This document shows positions 1 through 11,620 of a stretch of DNA of 64,000 nucleotides, in pieces. Numbering within the stretch: the stretch's first letter is position 1; the number at the start of each line of letters is the position of its first letter. The stretch is from Isoetes taiwanensis (lineage: Eukaryota > Streptophyta > Lycopodiopsida > Isoetales > Isoetaceae). The notes under the pieces are model-generated. The model worked only from the letters and a program-made list of their open reading frames with translations, was not told the DNA's origin and ran no database searches. The position numbers and the translations under genes were made by a program. Location: positions 18,076,652 to 18,140,651 of the forward strand of contig JAJEKV010000014.1 in assembly GCA_021234155.1 (NCBI GenBank), read 5' to 3'.

Positions 1-241
1 TGTTAAGTTGTTTTGAAGCCCTGTGTTTTTGTGGGGTTCCTCCTGTATGGTTCTTGTTTGGTGGCATACTTTTAAGATTTTCTTACAGCTTGGCAGTTTT
101 AGTATTAAGTTTGTCTTTTCATCAGCTACCGTCTGAATTTCCATATGAATATGATGGCGCGATGTTTCTTATTTTTCGTATCTGTCTCTTCATCACCGGT
201 GGCTTCATGGGGAGGTAACAGAGTCTTCTCTTCTGGATGAG
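1..241. other. Sequence upstream of the Ty3 gag remnant
   Basis: No gene is recognisable here. It lies directly before the gag-like reading frame and could be the leader or 5' LTR of the Ty3 element. No primer binding site was identified and no matching LTR copy was found downstream of the pol remnant. Confidence 0.4.
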
Positions 242-1165
242 ATGGCAAGGAGAACTGCAAATCCAAGGTGTCAAAAATGCCATGTGACAATCCCAACCCT
301 TTTTTCAGTCACTACCTTTATCAATGGCTTGGAAAGGAGATTAGATATCCAAAGGAAATTGCTCAAAATCCAACATGCTGAAGGTTTTGACTCTATTTAT
401 AAAGTTTTTGCTAAAACCATTGACCTTACCAAAATGCTCTCTACCCTACCTGATAAACATCATGCACTTTCTACCTTGATGCCACTGATGCTAGTTATGA
501 TCACCATCCTCCTATTCCTGTTTATGCCATACAGAAAGACGAGAAAACCAAGGGAAGAGGAGACTGATTCTCAAGTTTTGGAGGTAAAAACAGAAAAAGT
601 TATTGAAGCTTTGGCAGAGGTAACTAAGCAACTTGTTGAGCTCAAGGCATCTAGAGGAGGTAAGATCTATCCAGAATGCATTCATTGTAATAGGAACACA
701 TATCCTGCTATTAGAGAGTGTGTAATAGGAAAGGACACTTTGGGAGAGAGTGTCCTGTTTGTGCTTTTTGTAAAGAAAATTGGTCATACTGATGTCAAAT
801 GTTTAGTTAAAGAGTATTTTGCTAAACAAGAAAGGGAAAACAAGTCAGAACCAAGTCATTCTATGACATTTGTTGAACCTAGTGCTTCTATAAGGTTTAT
901 ATATGCTATAGAAGCTCTAAAGTCTGAAGAAGTCATGATGGTGCAGACCAAAAGTAATAATGATTCTAATATGCATGCTGAATTGAGTGGCCATGTGTCT
1001 AATGCTCCTAGGGTACCAATAGCATCAATTTATGCTGCAGAAGTACCCTCTCAAGTAGTGGCCCCACCTCCTCAACAAAAATATAGTAAGAAAGATCAAG
1101 ATTTTGATGAAATGGATGCCTTGCTTAAGAGTTCTAAAGGAAATGTCGATCTCTTTACTTTTTAA
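242..1165 (+). pseudogene. Ty3 gag remnant
   Basis: This is a 307-codon open frame. Residues about 85-95 form a short hydrophobic run, followed by a charged helical stretch (about 100-135). Around 735-825 a CCHC zinc knuckle is visible only if the frame is changed: the first cysteine pair is read in a neighbouring frame, while the IGHTDVKC half is in the main frame, so a small indel has broken the nucleic-acid-binding motif. Gag normally forms the particle core and packages element RNA. The frame stops at 1165 and protease-like sequence follows after about 120 bases. The assignment rests on the knuckle and its place before protease. Confidence 0.6.
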
Positions 1166-1229
1166 GATTGCACCTAGCTGTAGAAAGAGGGCTACAGTAG
1201 ACTGATTACAATGAACCAATGGCTTGTAT

Positions 1230-4042
1230 GAACTTCGCTGATGCTACTGACATTGTTTTGGCTCAGAATGAAGAAGACCTTGGAGCAGTCATGTGTTCAG
1301 CAACCTTAGGGGGGCATATCTTCTCTAATGTATTGCTGGATGGTGGATCCCCTTTGAATATCATGCCTTATCATGTTATTTAGAAATGTGGCCTTGAAGT
1401 AGATAAAGAATCTTCTATTTTATTGAAATCCTTTTACAATGCTAAGATAGCACCTGTTGGCATAGTAACTAAAGTCCCTGTGAGCACAAAAGGCATAATT
1501 GTGGCTGCTACATTGTGGTGGCTTTTGAAGTTGTAGGAGAGGATTCAGACATTGATGACCTTTTGCTTGAGAGAAGGTGGATGGCTACAGTTGTTGCCAA
1601 GCCTATTTGGTTTCAGGGAGGTGCACAATCTCAAATGGCTCCCAAGTAACTACCATTTATAACCAAGATTACTCCTGGCTTGAGTAAAGAGGTACATTTT
1701 ATTAAAGAACTATTATCTGAAGAACCTTTGGGATTTTATATAGGTTAGCGCTTGCAAAACCACATCAATATAACATTATCCCTTTGCTTATGGAGTGTTG
1801 CATCAATCCCCAAGCAAGGTAAAGAAGGCTTTTTGTGGTTTGATGGGGGTATCTCTAAGAAATTAAATGTTGCATCATCTGGTGATATACTAAAGGATTC
1901 TTCTAACAAACTTTTGACTAAAGTAGGAAGAATTTATCCCCCAAATTACTTCAAATGTAGCAGAGTATAAGGCTCTAGTTGCAAGTCTTTAAGAGGCTAT
2001 AAAAGCAATGGATATTTCCAAATACATATCTTTGGTGATTCTCAATTGGTGTGCAGGCAGGTTAGTGATGAGTATCAAGCCAAAAATGGTGACATGGAGG
2101 CTTTAGGATTAGGAGGCTGATGCTTTGTACAGGAAGACTCTCATATCATATCTATCTGAGAGAGCTATTCCAGAGGATGATCTTGATGCTGATGAGGTCA
2201 AGGAGCTCTGCCCAATCCTAGTTATCAATGCCTCAGAAGAAGATAAAACCAAAGAGATTACTATCACCAAAAATGGTAAGGAAAGGACATTGTTTGTTGA
2301 AGACTTGTTTGACAATCAAAACAAGGAATAAATCACAAGGTTTTTTGAGGAGAGGGGAGATGTATTCGCTTGGGATTATTCTGAGCTCATTGTTATCAAA
2401 CAGGAGGTATGGCAATTTGAAATCAAGATATTTTATACAACTCCTCTTTGGTTAGTTCCATTAGTGAAGCATTAATCCTTCTCAATCTTTGGAATACAGG
2501 AGAAAAGTGTTGTTGCACTCGTGTTTCTTATCAACAGGCAAGGACACTTAGTTTTGAAGAGCCATGTCCAAGTCTACATGAAGCAAAATATAATGGGTTT
2601 GTTATTTGTTAAGGCAACTAGCAAGCTAAAGATCCAAAGGTGGGCTTGTAAGTTGCAAAGTTTTGACATTTCAATAAAAGAATTGTGTGAAGTAAGGAAT
2701 CCAAGTCTTTATTTACCTTATATATTCTTTCGTCATGATGATGAACTTGAAATTGGTGACACTCCCATTGGGGTAGCACATTTGGAAGAAATTCATGAAG
2801 AATACGTCCAAGGAGGGTGGCAGTAGCCTAGTAGAAACTTTCTACAGCATGGGATGTTGCCCTTGAATCTCACATTAAGTCAGCAAAGGAGACTTAAGAA
2901 AAGTGTAAGCAATTTAAGCTAATAGGTGATGTTTTGTGGAAAGCCAACAGGGATAGAATTCTGCTAAGGTGTGTGGATGAAGAGGAGGCTGCCGTGATCA
3001 TCAAGGAAATGCACAAAGGCATTTGTGGAGGCCACTTTCTCGGGACACTACCAATAAGATCTTAAGGTCAGGGTACTATCGGCCTACTATTTTTAAGGAT
3101 TGCTATGATGTCATAAAATCTTGCCACCAATGCTAGATCTCTGGCAAAAAGACTCTTCTTCTAGTTGTCTTGAATCCCATTGTCTCTCAGGGCCATTTCA
3201 GATATGGGGACTTGATTACATTGGTCCCATTAACCCTTCTTCTGCAGGTTAACATCAGCACATTATTGTAGCCACAGATTACTTTACCAAGTGGGCAGAA
3301 GCCATACCTTTGAGACAAGCAAATGCAATCACAACAACAAGATTTTCGCATGGGCATGTATGTGCCAGGTTTGGTATTTCTTGTAAGTTACACTCTGAGA
3401 GGTACATCTTTTGTTAATGAGGTTATTTCCAATCTGTTGAGCATTCTTAAATGTCGAACATACAAAAAGTTCTTCTTATTATCCTCAAGGTAATGGACAG
3501 ACTGCGGCCACTAACAAGTTTCTGAAGGACATTTTGTAGAAAACAGTTGGAGACAACAAGAAAGATTGGCATCTCAAGTTAGTAGATGCACTTTGGGCCT
3601 ATAGGGTCACTATCAAAGCTGCCACAAATCACACTCCATTCAACCTAGTCTATGGCATTGAAACTGTGTTATCAATTGAGCCATCTTTGAGGTCAGCTCC
3701 ATAAGTTACTTACCACTTGAGTATGCCTTGCAAGAAAGTTTGGATGCTTTGCTGCACCTTGATGAGTATAGGATGGAAGTTGAAAATGCCAATTTAATAA
3801 AGAAAGCCAAGGATCTAGCTACATTTATGGCTGCCCATAAGATAAAATGTACTTTCAAAGAAGGAGAGCTGGTCCTCAAGTGGAACAAGTCAAGGGACTC
3901 AGCTAGTAAGTTTGAGAACCTTTGGGAAGGTCCTTATGTGATTTTAGAACCAGCAGGCATCAACTCTTATTGGATGAAGGAATTGACCTCAAATGTACCA
4001 TTGCCAAATCCTATCAGTATCCTACAGTTAAAGAGGTACTAG
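1230..4042 (+). pseudogene. Ty3 pol remnant (PR, RNase H-like, RT start, RNase H end, IN)
   Basis: Protease: DGGSPLNIM near 1338-1365. RNase H-like block: an FDGG strand (about 1840), a NVAEYKAL helix after a frameshift (about 1945-1985) and a GDSQLV strand (about 2035), matching the D-E-D layout of RNase H. RT start: FFEERGDVFAWDYSEL at about 2340-2390. Ordinary RNase H C-terminus: within 2521-2826. Integrase HHCC zinc finger: HKGICGGHF and a CHQC pair, about 3010-3135. Integrase core: GLDYIGPINPSS and TDYFTKWAEAIPLRQAN, about 3205-3330. C-terminal domain: 3728-4042, including the WEGPYVI motif. Frameshifts and stops separate most blocks. Pol would encode the enzymes that copy element RNA and integrate the DNA; this copy cannot. 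Confidence 0.75.
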
Positions 4043-4086
4043 GATCAACATGTATACTTGTCCATTTTTATGTAGAAGAAGCTTAG

Positions 4087-4101
4087 CACTAGCGTTGTCC
4101 C
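4087..4101 (+). repeat. Left terminal inverted repeat of the CACTA-like element
   Basis: This 15-base end starts CACTAG and pairs with 6571-6585 at 14 of 15 positions. Confidence 0.6.
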
Positions 4102-6570
4102 TTGATGGACCATAAATGGTTCATTTACATAGTTCACATTAAAATTCATATAAAATAAATGCCATAAAATTCAGTTAAACCCTTTCTATACGTTAATATA
4201 TAGCAATAATGTTGCACAGGAAAAATAGTTAAAAATAGATATACCCTCAAAATTGAAAGCTATGCTTAGGTGAATCAAGAGGGGTCAAGTCCAGTTTGCT
4301 TCATGTTTACATAATGTAAAACTGTCTCAACAAAAGGATTGTTTTCTATTTTCTTAAATATAATGGTATTTTTCTATATGAGATAAGGATGAATACACAA
4401 AAAACCTTGTTTCAATCCGAAGTCTAAGAAGGAAGATATAGTTAGTCAAACATGACAGGGTCAAAACAGTTTTCTGTCTTCTGTGGACCAATAATGGTTC
4501 CCAAAAGGCTGTTTCAATTAGAATTCTACAACTTTTGCATGAAAATGACTTTTTACTTCAAATTTGATATATAAGTAGTTGACTAATTGCTTCATGCATA
4601 AAAATTATTTGTTGGCCTGTAATTTGAAGGTTCAGCTTTTACTTATAGTAACAATTTTAAGTGACTCTAATTGATGTTTATTTTGTTAAATTTGAAGGAA
4701 ATTTCTTGAAATAGCATGTCATTGAAAAAATCATATACGAATGCTTGTATGGATATGAGATCAATGCAAAAACAAGTAAAAAAAAGGAGCAAACGGCATG
4801 ATCATGATAAATAACTTTTAATATTAGTTCCAAGTTATCATCAAATGTATTTCATGTTTGATCTCTAGTTTTATACCTTGAGGTTGAACTTTAAACACCA
4901 TATTTCAAAGCTTCCCAAAGTTAAGAAAGTAATGCAAGATGAACCTAAGAAAAATATGAAAAGCTATGACTAAAAAAGACCAAGATAGATTGCTATGTTA
5001 ATGCCAATTACTACTCTCCACATGACCTCTCATTGAACAGTCAAGAACATCATCATTCTAATCAATTTTTTAGAATATAATTCACATATATCACATTCTA
5101 TATGATAATATTAGTTGATTAGGGAGGATTGTCTATCTAAAGGGTGATATTGAAGCACAAAAGCTAAGTAGTTCAGGGCTACTTTGAATGTATGTAGACG
5201 TCCACTTACACCTTTCAAAGGTTATCTCATAGACGATGAAAGGTCATAGTATCATTATAGAGGACAAAATGAATAGAATAGGATAGAGCCAATGCAAATA
5301 AATAGAGAAATTTTCTCCATCCAGTTGGTCTAATCCTGGACCTATAAATAGTCCATGCTTATTTTTATTCAAAACTTGTATATAATATGTTTTCTAACAT
5401 GAAATTTGAGATATATATTGCCAACAAAGGTTCATATTTACAGAAATTATAGCCTATCATAAAGGGTGATCTACATGTACTATAGTCCTACTTAGACTAT
5501 AACACTTTGGAGCAGCCATACATTGACTAACTTTATAATTGTGAGAAGTAAGTAGGTTTCTTCATTTTTTTTTTCTAATAAGACCAGATCAAGAACCTCA
5601 ATATCCCTTTTTATTATATATTGTGTCATTAAAAGTCTTATGGGAGAAATGTAGTGCAATAAGTTAATATTTATGATCTAGAAAAACAGATACGAAAAGT
5701 CTTTTGATTTATTTATTTATAGTCATGGCTAAACTTCGTGATATTGTCCTCCATTCATCAATAACCATCACTAGCTACATCATTGTTGAGTTTTGGACCT
5801 ATAAGGGTGTAATCAACACACTTTTGAACATTTCAATGTGTTCATCCTGTTATATTAGATCTTGTTTAGATCTAGATAATGCATGGTTATACCCTAGTTA
5901 CACTATATTTAAGTTGATAAAGTAAATTATATAGAGTTGATTAGAATGCATCATTTACTATCCCTGTGAGACTTATAGATGGGGTTTATTGGAGCACTTT
6001 AACATATATTTTATTTTTAAATTCTGTACAATAATTTCTTTAGTTAATAACGATACTAATATAACATGTAAACATCGAAAACATTCCTTAGACTATAGCT
6101 TGTATTGTTAAGAACTCATTGTCACAAAAATTAAGTTAAAACTTATAATAGTAAGAGAGAAATAATTCTCGAGCCTCATGCAGCATTTTTAAGCAAAACA
6201 GGTTTTGGTGACTTTAATTGATATCAAATGATAGCGGCCAAAAATGAAAATATGCAAATCGATATGTTTTATTATAATATATCAATTACTTTCATATTTA
6301 GCAAGGTTTAAATACCTTTACGCTAGAAAATTGAAGAATGCATTTCTAGAGTGCTGTAAAAACTGTCAAATTCCCCAAAGTTTGAACAATCTTACCAATA
6401 TAAAGGTGAATCCAGTAGTCATGAAATTCTCATAGCTCGTTAAGAATCAAGTGTAGACTCAAAACGTGGTGGTAGATTTTAAAATTAAAATTTCTCTTGT
6501 GAGATATATGGGTTTAAGTGGTCGGGAGTGTGGTGGACCATTTCTGGTCTATGGACCCGAAATGGTCCCC

Positions 6571-6585
6571 GGGACAACTCTAGTG
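6571..6585 (-). repeat. Right terminal inverted repeat of the CACTA-like element
   Basis: Its reverse complement reads CACTAGAGTTGTCCC and matches the left end at 4087 with one difference. It is followed by TTAG, as on the left outer side. Confidence 0.6.
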
Positions 6586-6589
6586 TTAG

Positions 6590-9125
6590 CAAGTCTTGTT
6601 AGTAGTAGATTAGGCAGTTTAGTTTTCATTTGAGATCTATTCATAAGTCTTATGCTTTAATAAGTTAGCTTTATATTTGTAGCAAGCAATGATGATGTGA
6701 AGACAATATAAAAAAACTTCAGGATAGAGAGTGATTACTAATGCTTCTACCAAGTGTCATATGTAGGTTCATTTGTTGATACATCCACTTGCCAAGTGAA
6801 TTTGACCACCATTAAATCTTTGCTTTCTCATTTGCCAATATGCCGGACCTTCTTAGCCCTTACATTCCACAAAGGGCTGCTAAGATGTTTTTCTAATAGG
6901 TTTCCATGCTTCCATGGCAGGTGCATCCTTGATCCATCTCTATTCTATTCTATTCTATTCACTTGTCTTAAGTGGTCCTACCAGCCATTATAGCCTCTTT
7001 CATTTGCACTCATACCTTAAAGCACTCTGCTCTTCAGCTTTACTGTCATAGCAGAGTTGCACTTTCAAGCGATCAAGCAAAAGACACATATTCTTTTGTT
7101 TTGGCGAGTTCTTCAATACTAATGGCACTCACTCCACCTCATTGCACATATACATCCCACACTTTCCATCTCATACACTTCATTTTCACAAGTACTTCAC
7201 CATTCACACTTCATTCACATCATAATCCCATCATGCTCATACTCACCCCACCACACATGCATTTTACACTCTTTTCCATACATCTACTCCACCGCATTCC
7301 CATCTAGAAGCATTGATTCATGTTGATGACGTCTTCCTGATGTTATTTTTGGTATTCCATGGCTAAGCGGACCAAAGTGCAACATGCTAACCATTAGTTT
7401 ATGATTGAAGACTAGGTCAAGGTTTGGAAGACTTGGTAGACAACATTGGTATGAAGGTCAAAGCATATTCATCCTCAAGGTCAACACAAAGCCTTCAAGA
7501 TCAAACTTCATGGGAAGCACTATATTCCTGGTCAAACATTTGCTCAAAAGCATATTCTTGAAGATTCTGGATTAAGAAGATTGGAAGGCACTTATTTCAA
7601 GTTTGGAAGACCCATGGTATATGGTTCCTAAATCTTATCTATTCTCTCTCATTTCTACATTCACCTTCCGTTTTTACTCACCATTGCATTTTTGCACCGC
7701 CATTTCTTTTTTTTTTTCCCATGTCTATGCCCTACCTTTACCCTTATGCTAATATTTGCCACTGGAATTTTTTGCTTCTTCCCATCCTTTTATTTTTTCA
7801 TACTCCCATGCCTTCACCATATCCATGTTGTTACCTTGTCATTTTATTACTCTCAAACTCTTGTCAAATGCTTGTCACTCACACCTCATTCTCCATTGCC
7901 ACCATCAAGCTCCTTATTTTACCTCTCTTTCTATTAATTCTTTACCATGGTTCCAAACCCTTTATAGCCACTTTGCCCCTCCAAAAATAAGCTCCATATT
8001 CTTCCACCATGGCTCCAAGAAATGCCACGTGCTTAAAAGGGACTTGCCTTATAGTTTTGAAATGTTCCCAAAGGTTACATGAAAGTCATTATAAACGCTT
8101 GTTGCCTCCTTTTGTGACCCTTGCTTCATGAAAGAACTTAGCTCTACAATATTCCAAATTTTCATGCTCAAATGGTTTCACCATGGTCTCAAGGTTATTA
8201 AACTTTTTAAAGCCTTGCTAATTTACTTTTGGACCCTTAAAACCATTGCTTTAAACTTTTTATACATGTATATGGCGAATATATGCGAGGCTAAATACGG
8301 CAAATCCTCAAAGAAATATACGTCTCACAATCCTAATTCATGGAACTCAGCTCGAATCATGTTGGAACTGGAGTCATAACTTCTACAACCTACCTATTTT
8401 TTTTTCCCTCCCTTTTGGAATCAAAGAGACCTATAACTAAAACCTAAGATTCGAGAACCGTTTGAACTAAACATATATACAGGGGATTCGACTTTGTCAC
8501 TTTTTGAAGGCCTAGGCACATTCTTGGAGTACCATTTGCATGCTGAACAAGATCTAAGTGTTGTTCTTGACCATTGGTGGTGCTTTCTTCAGTCCAGATC
8601 TATTAGTTGAGCCTGAAAAAGATCTTCTTATATATTCTTTGATGATTTTTGGCTATGTTCATGACCTGAAAGGCATACTTATAGTTATATTGTGACCTTT
8701 TAACCTTGATTTGAGTAAAAATTCCTAGCAACTTTGATTTAGAACTTGTCTCATAACTCAAATATTTCCCAGTACATGTTTTTGTATTCAAAATCCAAAT
8801 TTGACAGGTTGCCATCTCTTATAGCAATTATTAGCACGTGTGCTTTGAAATTTTCAAAAAAATAAAAAAAATAAAAATAAAAAAAATTCCAAACTCGAGT
8901 TACAAAAATTTGCATTCTGTCTAATACTATTCTTGATTGTATTTTTGCAAATCTGTGCACAAAATATACTTTTCATGATCCAAATTGCAGTTTGATCATT
9001 TGCCCCATAGTAAAACTACATTTTGCACCTATTGGCTTTAGAATTCTCCCAAAAAAAACCATCTACAACTCATATTATTCATTTCTGATCATTGTTTTAT
9101 AGCTTGACTTTCATTGACCAAATTT
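6590..9125. other. AT-rich intergenic DNA, possibly old LTR material
   Basis: No gene is supported. A (TTCTA)n run lies at about 6940-6960. Pyrimidine-rich stretches at 6970-7300 and 7640-8000 create meaningless open frames. The GGAAGA/GGTCAAGG-rich stretch at 7330-7620 could be LTR or intergenic retroelement DNA, but no second copy was found in the window. An A/T-rich run lies at 8850-8890. Confidence 0.4.
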
Positions 9126-9129
9126 TAAC

Positions 9130-10470
9130 GCGGCGTAGGAGCATGATTAGAAGCGGCAAGGACTTCGGAAGAGGGGCCCCGAGAGTTCATAGTAGTATTT
9201 AGCTGTCGGAAGATCTACACCTTGCCTCGAACCAGCCCTACAGCTCCTCCTTGCTGGCGGATGCTCTTAACCTAGGCCAACTCATGCCTGTGGAACTCCT
9301 CTTGTGCCCTTGTGTTGGAGTAAGATCCTGGCCGTCCCCTTCAATTGCTTGTCCTGGCATAATATAGCTCCTCGTACTTGCACATCTGCGACAGTAAATG
9401 TGACAATATGGTGGCGGTCAGGGCATTGAGGGCCACGACGGCTTGCCCTACTAATGTGTACAGACATATGGAACATCATACATGTGAGGACCAGCGTCCA
9501 GAAGCATTCAATGAGGTTCTTCCTGCTTCCTTAATTAGGACACAGACCACCATATTACAGCTTCTGCATCTCAGCTCCTGGAGTTCTCTATTCCTCAGAT
9601 CAATTTTGACCGTCTCGACAAGCGCTGCGTGTGGCCTGTGAGGTGTGGGCACTGGCCTGCGTTGAGGTTGCGCTGCCATGGGCCGACCTGCCAGTATAGT
9701 AGTTGGCTATCTGTGCTGATGTCATGCGAGTTTTTGAACGTATAGGACCGCTGTAGCATGTGGAGGATCCTTCCCGGAGCCGAGAGCTCAGCTCTCGCTG
9801 GAAACGTTTTTGCCTTGTCAATTTGTGCATCTGCCACTGCAGTTGCCCATGGGCATCTGCATGGAGGCCCTTATCCTATCAAATGACAGTTGCTCATAGC
9901 TTCTGCACATCTAGATCCCGAGCAACAGAGCTATGCTCCAATTTCTCTAGCTGGGAGCAACTTTAGAATCCACTGTTGATGTGATCATTTCCAGTGTGTT
10001 GATCCTGCTCTGAAGGGCTTGAATCTCTTACTGGATCTCTTTAGTAGTGGCCTGAATTCTTCACAACATGATGGCGGTCTTCTCAGCCTCTAATAAAGGG
10101 CGGAAGGTAGCTAGGGTTGTCTCTTGCTCAAAATGTTTCCTGTCTTGTATTTGACTTCAATGTTGGTGGATATGGTGTCTAGGCAAGCTTGTAGGTCAGT
10201 GAGACCTAGCTTATCTAGCTGCCTCTCGAATGGCACCAAGCGAATACTGTCCTCCAGCTGTTGTATATGAGCCTCCATCCCTACAACATAATGTTTCTCC
10301 ATAGCCAGTTGCCATTTGAGCACTTTGGGGTACTGAGGACTGCATCTCTTCTACTAGGCCTGCAATCCGAGTAGTGTTACTCTCAACTCTCACTTGGATT
10401 TTCCTCCAGTTCTCTGTCGATGGCCCATCCGCTTGTTCCTCCCAGAAGAGCTCGTCATGCAAGGGGCCAT
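9130..10470 (-). pseudogene. LINE ORF1-like remnant (coiled coil plus C-terminal domain)
   Basis: Read on the minus strand, 10462 to about 10111 gives a Leu/Glu/Gln-rich heptad-like region in two overlapping frames, so at least one frameshift is present. Further frames continue to 9282, where the block containing VHISRASRRGPQ and HHIVTF lies. That block is clearly related, at DNA and protein level, to the plus-strand block at 44640-44750 (VHIARASCLGTQ, RVITF), which sits just before a LINE endonuclease. A coiled coil followed by a domain with an RPR-IVKF-like pattern is the layout of LINE ORF1 RNA-binding proteins. The copy is broken and no downstream ORF2 was identified. The minus-strand upstream side carries 117-bp tandem repeats. 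Confidence 0.5.
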
Positions 10471-10564
10471 TAGATTGTATCTGTGACTAGGCATTGGATT
10501 GGGGTTTGATGGATGTCCCTATCAAGGTTCCCATCGCTTGGATTTGGGGAGGGATCCATAAAAA

Positions 10565-10930
10565 TTGCCATGACTGTTTGGGGATTTATCAATGAATTAG
10601 AGCAGAAATCGAGGGCAATGCAGAGATGTTCCTCAAAGGGCATTTTGGATGCTTAGAATCCAAAATGGGGACTCAAAAACGTCCTTCGCACAACATTCGA
10701 GGGCAGAGAGGGATTTAGGCAGAAATTTAGGGAAAAACAGAGATATTGCTCGAAGGGCATTTTGGATGCTTATAATATAAAATGGGGACTCAAAAACATT
10801 CTTCACACAACAATTTGGGCAAGATGTGGATTTAGGGCAGAAATTTAGGGCAAAGCAGAGATGTTGCTCGAAGGGCATTTTGGATGCTTAGAATCCAAAA
10901 CTCGGACTCAAAAGCATCCTTTGCACAACA
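10565..10930 (-). repeat. 117-bp tandem repeat, about 2.8 copies
   Basis: The phrase beginning AGATGTT/AGATATT followed by CTCRAAGGGCATTTTGGATGC starts at 10624, 10741 and 10859, giving periods of 117 and 118. Copies differ by scattered substitutions and small indels. The array is upstream (minus sense) of the ORF1-like remnant, so it may be a monomer-type LINE 5' region. Confidence 0.85.
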
Positions 10931-11159
10931 ATTTGGGTTTGCCTAGAGGCTGGATGCAAAACCCTAGTGAGAGAGTGTGGACAAAACCCTAGCCCTAGAA
11001 AGAGAAGGAGGTGAGTGCTTTCAGAGCCTCCTGACTATATCATTTTTCCAAAAACTATTCTATATAAGATAACTTTTAAACTTTAAGTTTTAGAATCAAG
11101 TTAAAAAGTCATTCTAGAACTCTCATTATAAATGCATGTTTCAGCATTGAACTTTTTAA

Positions 11160-11560
11160 GGGTTACACTTCCCTTCACAAATTTAATGCAATCATTGCCT
11201 TGAACAGTCACAAAGTGGAGCTGTATGATTGAGCCTATCAGTCGCACCTGTTCAGGATCTTAGTGGAGCCCATCTTTCATCAAGGGTCGAAGTATGGGGG
11301 CCAATGGTGTCCCTTGCTACCTGGAATGGCTTGGAGTAGGTGCAGAAAGTGTTCTTAGCATGGGCACTGGGGGTGAAATCCACGGTCCCATATCAAGAGA
11401 GTGAAAGCTAAAAGATGGGAGTAGGTGTATTCGTTTTTTCATTGCAGTATCCAAAAGGAGAAGGCAGGCAACATTTGTTCACTCCCTCCTTCTTCCTGAT
11501 GGTTATCTCGTCTCTGATCCAATACAACTCAAGCAATATCTTTTAATATTATTTCTCCTC
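11160..11560 (+). mobile_element. LINE fragment, region downstream of RT
   Basis: Bases about 11285-11400 match the plus-strand LINE copy at about 60340-60450: both contain GGTCGA followed by a TGGGG run, then ACTTGGAG/GCTTGGAG, AGGTGC, and GGGCACT-GGGGTGAAA in the same order. Neighbouring bases are probably part of the same insertion, but the boundaries were not found. AAACCCTA-like motifs lie just before it (10960-11000). Confidence 0.6.
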
Positions 11561-11620
11561 CTTCTTTGCCCAGCACCCCTTGCCATTCCATGATGATATG
11601 TAGATTGTTGTGTTATCTAA

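Larger units (their letters stand above)
242..4042 (+). mobile_element. Degenerate Ty3/gypsy-type LTR retrotransposon, internal region
   Basis: Blocks appear in order along the plus strand: gag with a broken zinc knuckle, an aspartic protease patch (LLDGGSPLNIM near 1335), an RNase H-like block (1810-2120), the start of RT (ERGDVFAWDYSEL near 2350), the C-terminal end of the usual RNase H (RWACKLQSFDISIKEL near 2640), integrase (GLDYIGP near 3210) and an integrase C-terminal tail ending near 4042. Stops and frameshifts occur throughout, so the copy is old and inactive. The catalytic part of RT is missing, since only about 270 bases separate the RT start from the RNase H end. LTRs were not delimited; the 3' side is interrupted by a DNA element at 4087. 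Confidence 0.8.
4087..6585. mobile_element. CACTA-like non-autonomous DNA transposon
   Basis: The ends are inverted repeats beginning CACTAG: CACTAGCGTTGTCCC at 4087-4101 and its reverse complement with one mismatch at 6571-6585. TTAG lies immediately outside both ends (4083-4086 and 6586-6589), a possible target duplication, although CACTA elements normally make 3 bp. Palindrome-like GGACCAT-ATGGTCC motifs recur just inside both ends (about 4108-4125, 4487-4503, 6535-6570), as subterminal repeats do. The 2.5-kb interior is AT-rich with only short frames and no recognisable transposase. It sits 45 bases after the Ty3 pol remnant ends. Confidence 0.6.

Noticed and set aside
6940-6962. (TTCTA)n run as another LINE tail
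   Set aside because: No hinge sequence like GTGGACGATAAAA precedes it on either strand.
7692-8082. Three overlapping hydrophobic frames
   Set aside because: They come from pyrimidine-rich, low-complexity DNA; all three frames are open and none has a motif.
10633-10878. 81-codon minus-strand frame with internal repeats
   Set aside because: It is explained by the 117-bp tandem repeat, a multiple of three.
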